In this document: one piece after another, positions 1-7,918 of the stretch | Layout: every line of letters starts with the position of its first letter | How positions within the stretch are numbered: position 1 is the first letter of the stretch | Assembly (NCBI GenBank): GCA_041694635.1 | Contig: JBDNHI010000016.1 | Span: 97,378-161,377, forward strand | Length of the DNA: 64,000 nucleotides | Direction of reading: 5' to 3' | From: UBA969 sp041694635 | GTDB lineage: Bacteria > Planctomycetota > Planctomycetia > Gemmatales > Gemmataceae | Notes under the pieces: model-generated | Databases searched by the model: none | What the model saw: only the letters and a program-made list of their open reading frames with translations | Told to the model about the DNA's origin: nothing | Program-made: the position numbers and the translations under genes

Positions 1-706
1 TTACAATTGTTCCTTGAAACTTTGCATCTTTAATCCCGTTGGAAGCATCAAGCCAGCGAACAATTCCTTTACCCGCAGGCACGACTTTAAAGGCCCAACC
101 TGCCTTAGACTGCTCCCACAAAATATCTTTGATTGCAACAAGTGAGAGCCAAGGCTTAATAATTTCCAGTTCCATTTTAATAGGCCCACCATTGACTGCA
201 AGGTGGCCAGTATCAGCAAAAGCACCAATATGATGTGGGTCAAAATCTTTGAGTAATTCTAACAGTGAAACAGCATTATTACCGATGTTGTTACCGGAAT
301 GGGTATGGTAGACCGCCTTTACTTTAGTTGCCCTAGCAAGTTTCAAGAACCCTTCAAGCTTATTTTTAGCAACTTTCAAATCATCTTTAAAATTGCCTTT
401 GTAGGTGAAGTATCCGATTTTCACCATAGGAACCCCTGCTGAGGCGCAAGCTTCAAAAATGTTCTTGGCATCCTTGGCATCTGCATCGATTAGCGAAGTT
501 GGGGCACTCACCAACGGGATATCTAGGTTTTTTTGTTTCATCAACGCAGCAAATTTTGGTAGTTCGACAAGCACATTTGAAGGTTCGATTGGGTACCCCG
601 GCCTAACCGCAAGGTCGAGACCATCAACGCCAACTTCTTTACAAAATTCAATAAGGGCATTAGGACCAAGTTCTTTTAGAGTTTTGGTGAAGTAGATAAA
701 TTTCAT
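1..706 (-). CDS. Sugar phosphate isomerase/epimerase-like TIM-barrel protein (3' end cut by window)
   Basis: Reading starts at ATG 706 and stays open to base 1 (at least 235 codons), so the C-terminus lies outside the window. The protein begins MKFIYFTKTLKELG and reads as a xylose-isomerase-like (AP endonuclease 2 family) TIM barrel. Visible landmarks are GVDGLDLAVRPGYP near residues 26-39, HTHSG at 134-138, and ADTGH at 164-168, where this family places metal or substrate ligands, followed by VAIKDILW. No signal peptide is seen. It lies 94 bases downstream of the FAH-family gene on the same strand, and a shared role in sugar-acid catabolism is plausible. The exact substrate cannot be told from sequence. 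Confidence 0.8.
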   Translation of the reverse strand, partial: MKFIYFTKTLKELGPNALIEFCKEVGVDGLDLAVRPGYPIEPSNVLVELPKFAALMKQKNLDIPLVSAPTSLIDADAKDAKNIFEACASAGVPMVKIGYFTYKGNFKDDLKVAKNKLEGFLKLARATKVKAVYHTHSGNNIGNNAVSLLELLKDFDPHHIGAFADTGHLAVNGGPIKMELEIIKPWLSLVAIKDILWEQSKAGWAFKVVPAGKGIVRWLDASNGIKDAKFQGTIV

Positions 707-800
707 AAGAAAGCCTTTCAACCCAAGTTGGATTAAGACCCAGAGAATTAATTGCAGCACGAAGCAAGCCTAATTGCAAAATAAATAGTGAAGTAAAAGG

Positions 801-1649
801 CTAAGCGACCGTATTTTCGAGGGTGCCAATGCCTGCAATTTGGATTCGAACAACATCACCTTTATTAAGGGTGAATTGATCAGGTGGCACAACCCCGGTA
901 CCAGTAAGAAGCAAAGCGCCTTGGGGGAAATCATTTTCTTTGAAGAGCCACTGAACGAGGTCTTCGAGTTTTCTTGCCATTGAAGCAAGAGAAGTTTTAC
1001 CTTCAAAAACAATTTTACTATCCCGTTCAATTACAAGACTAATGGAGCAAGCCTCGCCTTGGGGCAAAAATTTGGCAAGAGTAACAACAGGGCCGATAGC
1101 ACAAGCGCCGGAATACATTTTTGCTTGCGGAAGATAAAGAGGATTTTCGCCTTCAATATCTCGAGCGCTCATATCATTTCCAATGGTAAATCCAACGATT
1201 TTAGCAGTAGGAGAGATCACCAGAGTAAGTTCGGGTTCGGGCACGCTCCATTTGCTATCTTGCCTGATTCGAACATTTTGGCCAAAGCCTGCGACTTTAG
1301 CAGGTATCGATTTAAAAAACAGTTCCGGCCTTTGTGCTTTATAAACTAAGTCGTAAAACTTTGCAGCTCCTTCCGATTCTCTTTCTCTTGCTTCCCGACT
1401 TCTTAAATAGGTAACTCCAGCGGCCCATATCTCTTGTTGGTCTACGGGAACTAAATAAGAGCAATTAGAAAGGGGATACTTTTTATCACCAGATCGCTTT
1501 ATAACTTCTTGTTCTGGATTTTCAGAATAAAGAATTTGCGAAAATAAACCTGATTCCTTGGTCAAATCCCCTAACATAATGACTTCATTTTCTTGAACCA
1601 ACCCTGCAAAGTAAAAATTATCATTGCTTTTGAACTTCCCAATTTTCAC
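801..1649 (-). CDS. Fumarylacetoacetate hydrolase (FAH) family protein
   Basis: A 282-residue protein of the FAH fold, which holds hydrolases, decarboxylases and dehydratases of 2-keto acids. The metal-binding signature is present: VPEPEL at residues 136-141 (Glu138, Glu140) and GNDMSARD at 157-164 (Asp159), followed by a KMYSGACAIGP stretch. This pattern resembles 2-keto-3-deoxy-sugar-acid dehydratases more than true fumarylacetoacetase; that assignment is inference. I chose the GTG start at 1649 because AAGGGG lies 7 bases upstream and it falls just after the mnmE stop; the frame is open to an ATG at 1736, but that would overlap mnmE by about 70 bases. It sits in the obg-coaX-mnmE cluster, before a sugar-isomerase-like gene. 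Confidence 0.85.
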   Translation of the reverse strand: MKIGKFKSNDNFYFAGLVQENEVIMLGDLTKESGLFSQILYSENPEQEVIKRSGDKKYPLSNCSYLVPVDQQEIWAAGVTYLRSREARERESEGAAKFYDLVYKAQRPELFFKSIPAKVAGFGQNVRIRQDSKWSVPEPELTLVISPTAKIVGFTIGNDMSARDIEGENPLYLPQAKMYSGACAIGPVVTLAKFLPQGEACSISLVIERDSKIVFEGKTSLASMARKLEDLVQWLFKENDFPQGALLLTGTGVVPPDQFTLNKGDVVRIQIAGIGTLENTVA

Positions 1650-1662
1650 GGCATAGCCCCTT

Positions 1663-2817
1663 TTATTTCTGGTGTCCTTGAAAAGACTCCCACAGCTTGG
1701 GAATATCTTGTATTCTTCCTTTATCCAATAATTCAATCGACTTTTCCAGCGCCAATTTTAGCATTGGATAAAATGCCACCGCTGCACAAGGCCTTGGTTT
1801 TTCAGGAATAAAGATTTGAATGATTCGGGCCATTAAATTATCCATTCCTAAGCCAGTCATTGCGGAAATTGCTATCGAATCCGTTCCAAGGCTTAAAGTC
1901 ATAGATGGAAGCAGATCGATTTTGTTTTTGACTGTAAGAATCTTTTTTTCTTGAACATATTGGGGAATTGCTGCTTCAACTAAAGAACAATCTTCAACCC
2001 ATAAAACTAGGTCGGCTTGGTCTATTGCCTCGGCACCAATACGCATACCGGCGTTTTCTAAAACATCGGAACTACTTCTAATACCAGCAGTATCTGCAAA
2101 AGAAACAGGCCAACCTTCGATCGCTGTTTCTAGCAAAAGCACATCACGGGTAGTGCCGGCTAGATCTGAAACAATAGAGCGTTGATAACCCGCAAGCAAA
2201 TTCATTAGGCTACTTTTACCTGCATTAGTAGGCCCAGCAAGAACAACTTGCCAAGGTTCAACTAGCCTAGAACTTAAAAAAGAAAAGTAATTAACTTCAT
2301 TGAGCGATTTTCTAGCTTCAACAAAATTCTCTGTTTGAACAAAATTGAGGAAAGGATCAAGCCAAGATCTAAATGCACCATTAAACTGATCCAGTAAAAT
2401 TTTCGAAGGCTCAACAGTGTTAGCTTGATTTAAAAGGACTGCAGCCATTGCTTTTAAAGGGTCGGAATAAAGGTGGGTTAGAAACTCATTCCAAGTGCAG
2501 AGAGTTGCTCCCCCAGAATGTAAAAAATTAAGTAACATTAAAACAACCTGAGTTCCACCGTGGGGATGAATTTCAATCACCATAGGGTTGGTATTTTTAC
2601 ATCCAACGACCACTTCGTCACCAAACCCATCGCCCAAGCGACCAAGAAAGACATCACCAGGTTCGGGCAAAGTGGGTAAAGTTTTTTTTCCTCGCAGCTT
2701 TAAATTTTGATGAACAATTTTCCAGGCCTGAGGCCCTATTAGGCCAAGAGATGCGATTGCACTTTTCCCTGGTGGAGTCAATCTGGCAAGATAAGTTAAC
2801 TTACCCAAATCAACCAT
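1663..2817 (-). CDS. mnmE: tRNA modification GTPase MnmE-like, short form
   Basis: A 384-residue protein with the MnmE layout: an N-terminal folate-binding-like domain (TPPGKSAIA near 14-22, IEIHPHGG at 81-88) and an inserted GTPase domain with GPTNAGKS (about 195-202), TTRD, DTAGI, KNKIDL and SAMTG. MnmE normally works with MnmG to modify U34 of tRNA wobble positions. Classical MnmE has about 450 residues and ends in a CxGK motif whose cysteine is needed for modification; here the C-terminal helical part is shortened and the protein ends FQGHQK with no such cysteine. The stop lies 13 bases before the next gene and no missing tail is visible in another frame. It may be a divergent planctomycete paralogue. 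Confidence 0.82.
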   Translation of the reverse strand: MVDLGKLTYLARLTPPGKSAIASLGLIGPQAWKIVHQNLKLRGKKTLPTLPEPGDVFLGRLGDGFGDEVVVGCKNTNPMVIEIHPHGGTQVVLMLLNFLHSGGATLCTWNEFLTHLYSDPLKAMAAVLLNQANTVEPSKILLDQFNGAFRSWLDPFLNFVQTENFVEARKSLNEVNYFSFLSSRLVEPWQVVLAGPTNAGKSSLMNLLAGYQRSIVSDLAGTTRDVLLLETAIEGWPVSFADTAGIRSSSDVLENAGMRIGAEAIDQADLVLWVEDCSLVEAAIPQYVQEKKILTVKNKIDLLPSMTLSLGTDSIAISAMTGLGMDNLMARIIQIFIPEKPRPCAAVAFYPMLKLALEKSIELLDKGRIQDIPKLWESFQGHQK

Positions 2818-2821
2818 AATT

Positions 2822-3571
2822 CTAGTCCTTCTCTAATAAAGAAAGTCCTGTGAGAACCAAATTAGGAAAGAACCTATCAGGATACTTGCAATGTTGAGCA
2901 AGAAGTAGTCCATCCCCACCGGTAAAAAAAAGTTCTGTATGGGTACCCATCTGCTTTAGAAGTTTTTGAATTAGACAATTAACTCCGCCAAAAAAAGCAC
3001 TTGCAATGCCTAAAGAAATTGCATCCCGAGTGTTACGACCTGCAACTTCGCCCCCTAAAGATGAAATCGAGACTTCAGGTAACTTTGCTGTGTTTTGGTG
3101 TAATGCCAAGGACATCAAACGCAATCCTGGCATTATTGCACCACCTAAAAATCCTTCTGTCATCGTCCCAATGTCTACCGTCACTGCACTTCCCGCATCA
3201 ACCACCAAAGCAGGGCTATTGTTTTGCATTAGTTTTAAGGCAGCATAAGTTGCTACCAACCTATCTATTCCTATAAGGGCAGGATTATCTACATTGATAG
3301 GAATAGGTAAATCAAGATAAGTAATGATTCGCAGTTTACTTGCAATGGCTTTATGCATCAACCATTCGTAATGTTTTTGCAACCGGTCGGGAACAACACC
3401 ACAAAGCAAAATTGATTTGACAGAAGAAGTAAAATTGGGAAGCCAATTTTTCTCCCAAGTATTTACATCCAAAGAATCTAACCTGCAACAGTCCAGAAGT
3501 TCACCTTGATAAAAAAGTCCCCATTTGATGGCACTATTACCAACATCAACAGCAAGTAGGGAAGGATTCAT
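2822..3571 (-). CDS. coaX: Type III pantothenate kinase
   Basis: A 249-residue cytoplasmic kinase that phosphorylates pantothenate, the first step of coenzyme A synthesis. Family landmarks: the N-terminal phosphate-binding motif AVDVGNSAIKWG, the LIGIDRLVATYAA segment, VVDAGSAVTVDI in the centre, and GGAIMPGLRLM. Length is normal for CoaX. Its ATG overlaps the obgE stop by one base (TAATG), so translation is probably coupled, and the mnmE ATG follows its stop after 4 bases. The genes obgE-coaX-mnmE-FAH therefore look like one transcription unit. Confidence 0.93.
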   Translation of the reverse strand: MNPSLLAVDVGNSAIKWGLFYQGELLDCCRLDSLDVNTWEKNWLPNFTSSVKSILLCGVVPDRLQKHYEWLMHKAIASKLRIITYLDLPIPINVDNPALIGIDRLVATYAALKLMQNNSPALVVDAGSAVTVDIGTMTEGFLGGAIMPGLRLMSLALHQNTAKLPEVSISSLGGEVAGRNTRDAISLGIASAFFGGVNCLIQKLLKQMGTHTELFFTGGDGLLLAQHCKYPDRFFPNLVLTGLSLLEKD

Positions 3572-4572
3572 TATTCAGGATTCTTGATTTTTTGGAGTTC
3601 CCGGGTAACGGCCTGGATTAAAGTTGAAAGGCCCTGCCCTGTAACAGCAGAAATACCAATCACATTTTTTCCTAATTCTTTCTGGAGGTGAGATCGAACC
3701 TCCTCACTATCAGTTAATTCACATTTACTCATAACAATAATTTCAGGTTTAAGAATGGTATTTTTGCCGTGAAGCTCAAGTTCTTTACGGATGGAATAAT
3801 AATTTTGCAGCGGATTAGTTTGATCCATAGGCATCGGTTCAAGGACATGGATAAGAAGAAGTGTACGCTCGACATGCCTGAGGAATTCGTGGCCAAGGCC
3901 AACACCTTGACTCGCCCCCTCGATAAGCCCGGGGAGGTCAGCAAGAATAAAAGCTCTTTCCCCACCAATCATCACCTGTCCAAGGTTAGGAAATTTAGTG
4001 GTAAAGGGATAAGGAGCAATTTCAGGATGCGCCCTAGAAAGTCTACTTAGAAGAGTTGATTTACCTGCATTTGGTTTTCCAATTAGGCCAACATCTGCAA
4101 TGATTTTTAATTCAAGAAGAATATGACGCTCTTCCCCAGGCGTACCCGGTTGAGTTTCACGAGGAGCTCGATTGACAGAAGTGGTGAAAGCAAGGTTACC
4201 TCTGCCGCCCCTGCCGCCAAAAGCAACAACGACTTGCTCGTTATGATGAGTAAGATCTTTAAGGGTGTTGCCTCTGTCTCGGTCGAGAATAAGGGTTCCC
4301 GGAGGAACAGAAATAATAAGGTCGTGAGCTTTTTTGCCGTGACAGTTACCCGCCATACCACCGCCACCGCTATCGGCGCTCCAATGCTTACGGTTGACAA
4401 TGTTAGCAAGGCTATCGGTGCCATCGATAGCACGAACGATGACATCACCACCGTCCCCGCCATCACCGCCGTCAGGCCCGCCCTTAGGGACATATTTTTC
4501 CCTACGGAAACTCAAACAACCCGGGCCACCATCGCCACCCTTAACATAAACTGCAACGCGATCAACAAACAT
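3571..4572 (-). CDS. obgE: GTPase Obg (ribosome assembly)
   Basis: A 333-residue Obg GTPase involved in large-subunit ribosome assembly and stress responses. The N-terminal glycine-rich Obg fold is clear (KGGDGGPGCLSFRREKYVP, then GGPDGGDGGDGG), followed by the G domain with GKPNAGKST, the FTTKFPNLG switch segment, DLPGLIEGAS, and a G5-like GISAVTGQG. There is no long C-terminal extension. It heads the coaX-mnmE cluster. Its ribosome-binding sequence GAGGGG lies in the 3' arm of a terminator-like hairpin (4581-4614 on this strand), with six T residues running directly into the ATG, which suggests leader control. Confidence 0.95.
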   Translation of the reverse strand: MFVDRVAVYVKGGDGGPGCLSFRREKYVPKGGPDGGDGGDGGDVIVRAIDGTDSLANIVNRKHWSADSGGGGMAGNCHGKKAHDLIISVPPGTLILDRDRGNTLKDLTHHNEQVVVAFGGRGGRGNLAFTTSVNRAPRETQPGTPGEERHILLELKIIADVGLIGKPNAGKSTLLSRLSRAHPEIAPYPFTTKFPNLGQVMIGGERAFILADLPGLIEGASQGVGLGHEFLRHVERTLLLIHVLEPMPMDQTNPLQNYYSIRKELELHGKNTILKPEIIVMSKCELTDSEEVRSHLQKELGKNVIGISAVTGQGLSTLIQAVTRELQKIKNPE

Positions 4573-4614
4573 AAAAAACCCCTCTTAAATTGCTATGAGT
4601 TAATTTTAGAGAGG
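4573..4614 (-). promoter_or_regulatory. Terminator-like leader hairpin covering the obgE RBS
   Basis: On the minus strand a CCTCT...AGAGG stem, extended by an imperfect A/T-rich stem, is followed by GG and T6, and the next three bases are the obgE ATG. The ribosome-binding sequence is part of the 3' arm. It could end transcription of the upstream sugar-transferase gene, sequester the obgE RBS, or both. The stem is imperfect (one or two bulges), so stability is uncertain. Confidence 0.45.
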
Positions 4615-4656
4615 AAGAAAAGTTATCAAAGGTGTAAATAGTAAAGAAGACCAAAA

Positions 4657-6051
4657 TCAATAAGCGTTACGATGGATCATACCGTTAAAAATGGTCATCC
4701 AAAGGATCCTGATATCCATCCAAGGGGTCCAATGGCTGATGTAATAAAGGTCATATTGCAGCCTTTTTCGCAAAGAAGTGTTACCTCGCCAACCGTGAAC
4801 CTGTGCCCATCCAGTGATTCCAGCCTTAACCGTATGCCTTGCCATATAATTAGGAATAGTCTTACGAAATTTATCAATAAAGATAGGTCGTTCGGGTCTT
4901 GGGCCAACTAAACTCATCTCGCCACGCAAAACATTAATTAACTGTGGAAGCTCATCAATGCTTGTACTTCGAAGAAAAGTTCCAAGAATAGTCCTGCGAT
5001 CATCATTTTTAATAGCCCAAACAGCACCTGTATCTTTTTCAGCATCGGAGCGCATACTTCGGAATTTTAGCATTTGAAAAGAAATCCCGTTTAAACCGCA
5101 ACGCTCTTGGGTATAAAAAATCGGCCCCTTGCTTGTCAGTTTGATTAAAATTGAAATTCCAGCAAGAAGTGGAGAAATCATTACAATGCCGATGAGAGAA
5201 AGCACAATGTCCATACCCCTTTTAAACATAACATTTAAACCAAAGTGCGGATTTTCCTTAAGGGAAATCAAAGGCATCCCATCCACATCAATTGTTGAGA
5301 GAGACAAGCCAGCAAGTTCGGGAACATCCGCAGCTAATCGCACATCAACAAAAGTATCAGCAAGAATTTCAAAAACAGTACGAACATCGTCATAGCGGTT
5401 CATAGGTAATGCAATAAACACATGACTAACAGAATATTGTTTAATTAAATTGGGTAGATCTTCAAATTTTCCAAGAAGATCAAGATCCCTGCTAAAAGTT
5501 GAAACTTGTTCTTCAACAAAACCGATATTTTTAATACCAAGCCAAGAGTTTGACTTAAGCGTTGAGGCCATTTTCCTTGCGACTCTACCAGTCCCAACTA
5601 TAATTGCAAAAGATTGATCGTAACCTCGAGAGCGAAAATCTCTGATTAACTTCCAGTTGACTTGCCTTAAAATAAAAACTGCTAACACATTAAAAATGCC
5701 AAAAAGTGAAATCATAGCCCTCGAGCCAGAAAGATCCTTGCGAAAGAAATCAACCGCAAGCAAAAGCAAAACCAAAAGAAATGTCCCTTTAATAGAACAG
5801 AAAGCTTCTTCCCTCATTCTGCGCATTCGATTAATTTTGTACTGTTCAGAATAATGGTAGGCAACAGCGGCAGTAAAAAGCACCCAAGGAATATGCGTAT
5901 ACAGAGAATCGTTACCCGTTGGGTTTCCAAAAAGTGGTATCCAATTGGTTTCAAATCTAACCTGATAAGCACTAATCCAAGCAAGGCTTGTAGCAAACAA
6001 GTCGCTTAGAAAAAACCAAACGATTATCAACTGACTTCTGCGCTGAAACAT
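4657..6051 (-). CDS. Undecaprenyl-phosphate sugar phosphotransferase (WcaJ/PssY type)
   Basis: A 464-residue polyisoprenyl-phosphate hexose-1-phosphate transferase, which loads the first sugar on undecaprenyl phosphate for exopolysaccharide or capsule synthesis at the inner membrane. The N-terminal third holds several membrane segments (from VWFFLSDLFATSLAWISAY onwards), the middle is a CoA-binding-like Rossmann region (AIIVGTGRVARKMAS), and the C-terminal catalytic domain begins MFKRGMDIVLSLIGI and includes KFRSMR, the DELPQLINVLRGEMSLVGPR core and GITGWAQVHGWRG. Length is typical. It lies upstream of obgE on the same strand, separated by a terminator-like hairpin. Confidence 0.9.
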   Translation of the reverse strand: MFQRRSQLIIVWFFLSDLFATSLAWISAYQVRFETNWIPLFGNPTGNDSLYTHIPWVLFTAAVAYHYSEQYKINRMRRMREEAFCSIKGTFLLVLLLLAVDFFRKDLSGSRAMISLFGIFNVLAVFILRQVNWKLIRDFRSRGYDQSFAIIVGTGRVARKMASTLKSNSWLGIKNIGFVEEQVSTFSRDLDLLGKFEDLPNLIKQYSVSHVFIALPMNRYDDVRTVFEILADTFVDVRLAADVPELAGLSLSTIDVDGMPLISLKENPHFGLNVMFKRGMDIVLSLIGIVMISPLLAGISILIKLTSKGPIFYTQERCGLNGISFQMLKFRSMRSDAEKDTGAVWAIKNDDRRTILGTFLRSTSIDELPQLINVLRGEMSLVGPRPERPIFIDKFRKTIPNYMARHTVKAGITGWAQVHGWRGNTSLRKRLQYDLYYISHWTPWMDIRILWMTIFNGMIHRNAY

Positions 6052-6194
6052 AAGGCCATCCTTGGCTTTACTAGAGTGAAAGAATCTATTACAAATTAAG
6101 CTTTTACAGAGAAAAAAATCTAGCCCAAGATGAAGTGCCTAATTAACCAAGATTTTTAAAATCGCACGAGAAAAGTATTATCATTGGAAAAAAA

Positions 6195-6223
6195 TTGCCT
6201 AAACTACTAATAATGATTATTAG
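6195..6223 (+). promoter_or_regulatory. Candidate sigma-70 promoter of fdxA
   Basis: TTGCCT (6195-6200) and TATTAG (6218-6223) are separated by 17 bases and lie about 55 bases before the fdxA ATG, which itself has AAGGAA 7 bases upstream. The predicted -10 lies inside the palindrome at 6205-6225. Assigned by eye only. Confidence 0.5.
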
Positions 6224-6225
6224 TA
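6205..6225. promoter_or_regulatory. Fur-box-like perfect palindrome upstream of fdxA
   Basis: A perfect 10-1-10 inverted repeat centred on G6215. Its core, TAATAAT-G-ATTATTA, matches the 7-1-7 form of the classical Fur box at most positions. It overlaps the spacer and -10 of the predicted fdxA promoter, where a repressor would block RNA polymerase. The downstream genes, a ferredoxin and ferrochelatase, are both iron-related. No Fur gene lies in the window. Confidence 0.6.
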
Positions 6226-6277
6226 AGGTAGTCATGAATATTAATTAGATAATTGATACTGTGAAAGGAATTTAGCG

Positions 6278-6586
6278 ATGGCTCATATTGTTACCCAACC
6301 TTGCAACGATTGCAAATACACCGATTGCGTTGCCGTTTGTCCCGTTGAATGTTTTTATATGGACGACAAGATGGTATACATCGACCCTGCAGACTGCATT
6401 GATTGCGAGGCTTGCGTCCCAGAGTGTCCCGTTGAAGCTATCTATTCAGAATCAAATGTTCCAGGGCAGTGGAAAAGCTACATTCAACTTAATTTGGACA
6501 AGGCAAAAGCTTTAAAAACCAGTAATAATGGGCATATTACAGAGAAGAACGATCCTTTGGAAGGCCCAGACTGCAAAAAGAAATAG
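6278..6586 (+). CDS. fdxA: 7Fe ferredoxin (one [3Fe-4S] and one [4Fe-4S] cluster)
   Basis: A 102-residue soluble electron carrier. The first motif, CNDCKYTDCVAVCPVEC at residues 9 onwards, and the second, CIDCEACVPECP, follow the Azotobacter FdI-type pattern, in which the first set supplies ligands for a [3Fe-4S] cluster and shares a cysteine with the [4Fe-4S] cluster. The C-terminal helix region (PGQWKSYIQLN) also fits this family. An AAGGAA ribosome-binding site stands 7 bases before the ATG. A Fur-like palindrome precedes it and a terminator follows it. hemH is next on the same strand. Confidence 0.95.
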   Translation: MAHIVTQPCNDCKYTDCVAVCPVECFYMDDKMVYIDPADCIDCEACVPECPVEAIYSESNVPGQWKSYIQLNLDKAKALKTSNNGHITEKNDPLEGPDCKKK

Positions 6587-6627
6587 CTTGTAATAATAGT
6601 TAAAATAGACTTTTAAATTTTAGAAAG

Positions 6628-6663
6628 GCCTATCTGGGACTTATTGTCAGATGGGCTTTTTTA
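6628..6663 (+). terminator. Intrinsic terminator after fdxA
   Basis: Nine-base stem GCCTATCTG/CAGATGGGC with one G-T wobble and an 11-base loop, followed by a run of T from 6657. It should separate fdxA from hemH, although read-through is possible. Confidence 0.8.
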
Positions 6664-6681
6664 TCCTTATTTGGGACTTCT

Positions 6682-7656
6682 ATGAATTCAACTGGGATTT
6701 TAATCGTCCAATTAGGAACTCCCGATGAACCTACGGGCCCAGCTTTAAGAAGGTATTTGAAGCAATTTCTCTCCGACCCAAGATTAATTGAAATACCAAA
6801 ACTGGTCTGGTGGCCAATTTTAAACCTCATTATCCTCAATACTAGGCCAAAACAATCTGCAAAAAAATACGCAAGGGTTTGGGATCCAATTACAGGATCT
6901 CCATTAATGCATTTCACAAAAGTGCAAACCAAATTACTTCAAAACAAATTTCCGAACATCCCTGTTGAATTTGGAATGCAAATTGGCAACCCACCCTTAC
7001 TTGATACCTTGAAAAACATGGTCGCCAAGGGCGTCGAGAAACTGATTGTGTTACCTATGTACCCCCAATATTCTGCAACAACAACCGCCTCTGTGATGGA
7101 TTGCTTGGGGATTGCGATGCAAAAAATCCGAAGAGTTCCTGCTATTCGTTTCATTCCGCCTTTCTACCAACACCCTGCTTATATTAAAGCTTTAGCCACC
7201 ATTATTAGAGAAGAAGAAGCTAAGCTTAGCTGGAAACCCGATCACCATCTCATAAGTTTTCACGGTATCCCGATTTCTTACTGTCAGCGAGGAGATGTTT
7301 ACGCAACCCATGTTAAAAGAACAACTTTTGCTTTGGTCAAGGAAATGGGTTGGTCAAGAGAATACTGGACCCAGTCTTTCCAATCGCTATTTGGCAGAGA
7401 AGAATGGCTAAAGCCCTACACCGAAGAAACCTTGAAAAAGATGGCAAAAAATGGTTTAAAAAAGATTTTTGTCAGCACCCCAGGTTTCACATCCGATTGC
7501 TTAGAAACAATCGATGAGATTGGCCACGAAGCCAAAGAAGTGTTTTTCGAAGCAGGGGGCGAAGAGTTATTCCAATGCCCTTGCCTCAATGATCATCCCG
7601 CTTGGATCGATGCAATGAGAACGATCATTGAAGAAGAGGGTAACGGCTGGCTTTAA
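6682..7656 (+). CDS. hemH: Ferrochelatase
   Basis: A 324-residue enzyme that inserts Fe2+ into protoporphyrin IX, the last step of protohaem synthesis. Evidence: the N-terminal ILIVQLGTPDEP motif, SGSP-like TGSPLMHFT, the metal-site histidine in SFHGIP (His194), and the conserved late segment FVSTPGFTSDCLETIDEI with the family's Glu. Length is typical of bacterial HemH. No C-terminal iron-sulfur cysteine cluster of the animal type is evident. It follows fdxA on the same strand, so iron metabolism and haem synthesis are neighbours. The haem made here would serve the c-type cytochromes encoded further on. Confidence 0.94.
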   Translation: MNSTGILIVQLGTPDEPTGPALRRYLKQFLSDPRLIEIPKLVWWPILNLIILNTRPKQSAKKYARVWDPITGSPLMHFTKVQTKLLQNKFPNIPVEFGMQIGNPPLLDTLKNMVAKGVEKLIVLPMYPQYSATTTASVMDCLGIAMQKIRRVPAIRFIPPFYQHPAYIKALATIIREEEAKLSWKPDHHLISFHGIPISYCQRGDVYATHVKRTTFALVKEMGWSREYWTQSFQSLFGREEWLKPYTEETLKKMAKNGLKKIFVSTPGFTSDCLETIDEIGHEAKEVFFEAGGEELFQCPCLNDHPAWIDAMRTIIEEEGNGWL

Positions 7657-7875
7657 TCTGGGATAAATCTAACGATTAATCTTCTTACTTGGTTTAATTC
7701 TTTTATTGCTTTTATTCTGCAATCAATCCTAAATGACCCAACAAATTGGCAAGCCAAAAATAATGTAGTTTCTATCTTTATGACGATAAAAATAATGTCA
7801 GGGAGAACACCGAAGAGCACCTTGAAAAGAACCTTACCCACTGTTAGAGTTTCGGTTTTTTGTTCTCATGATTTT

Positions 7876-7918
7876 AAAGTAAGGCAGCGCAAGGCAGCGC
7901 TGCCTTACTTTTTTATTT
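7876..7918 (+). terminator. Strong hairpin between hemH and the DUF1028 gene
   Basis: Perfect 15-base inverted repeat AAAGTAAGGCAGCGC (7876-7890) and its complement (7897-7911) with a 6-base loop, followed by TTTATTT. The left arm and loop are a direct duplication of AAGGCAGCGC. The T-run favours termination on the plus strand; on the minus strand the stem follows the DUF1028 stop but the tail is weaker. The 220 bases between hemH and this hairpin hold no convincing gene. Confidence 0.75.

Noticed and set aside
1650..1736. Longer start of the FAH-family gene
   Set aside because: It would overlap mnmE, and the family N-terminus starts at the GTG at 1649, which has an RBS.
4123..4641. 172-codon frame antisense to obgE
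   Set aside because: It is antisense to a clear Obg GTPase; the Thr/Arg-rich composition is the shadow of the glycine-rich Obg fold.
7653..7841. 62-codon hydrophobic frame on the minus strand after hemH
   Set aside because: No ribosome-binding site or family is visible and it overlaps the hemH stop; the gap seems non-coding.
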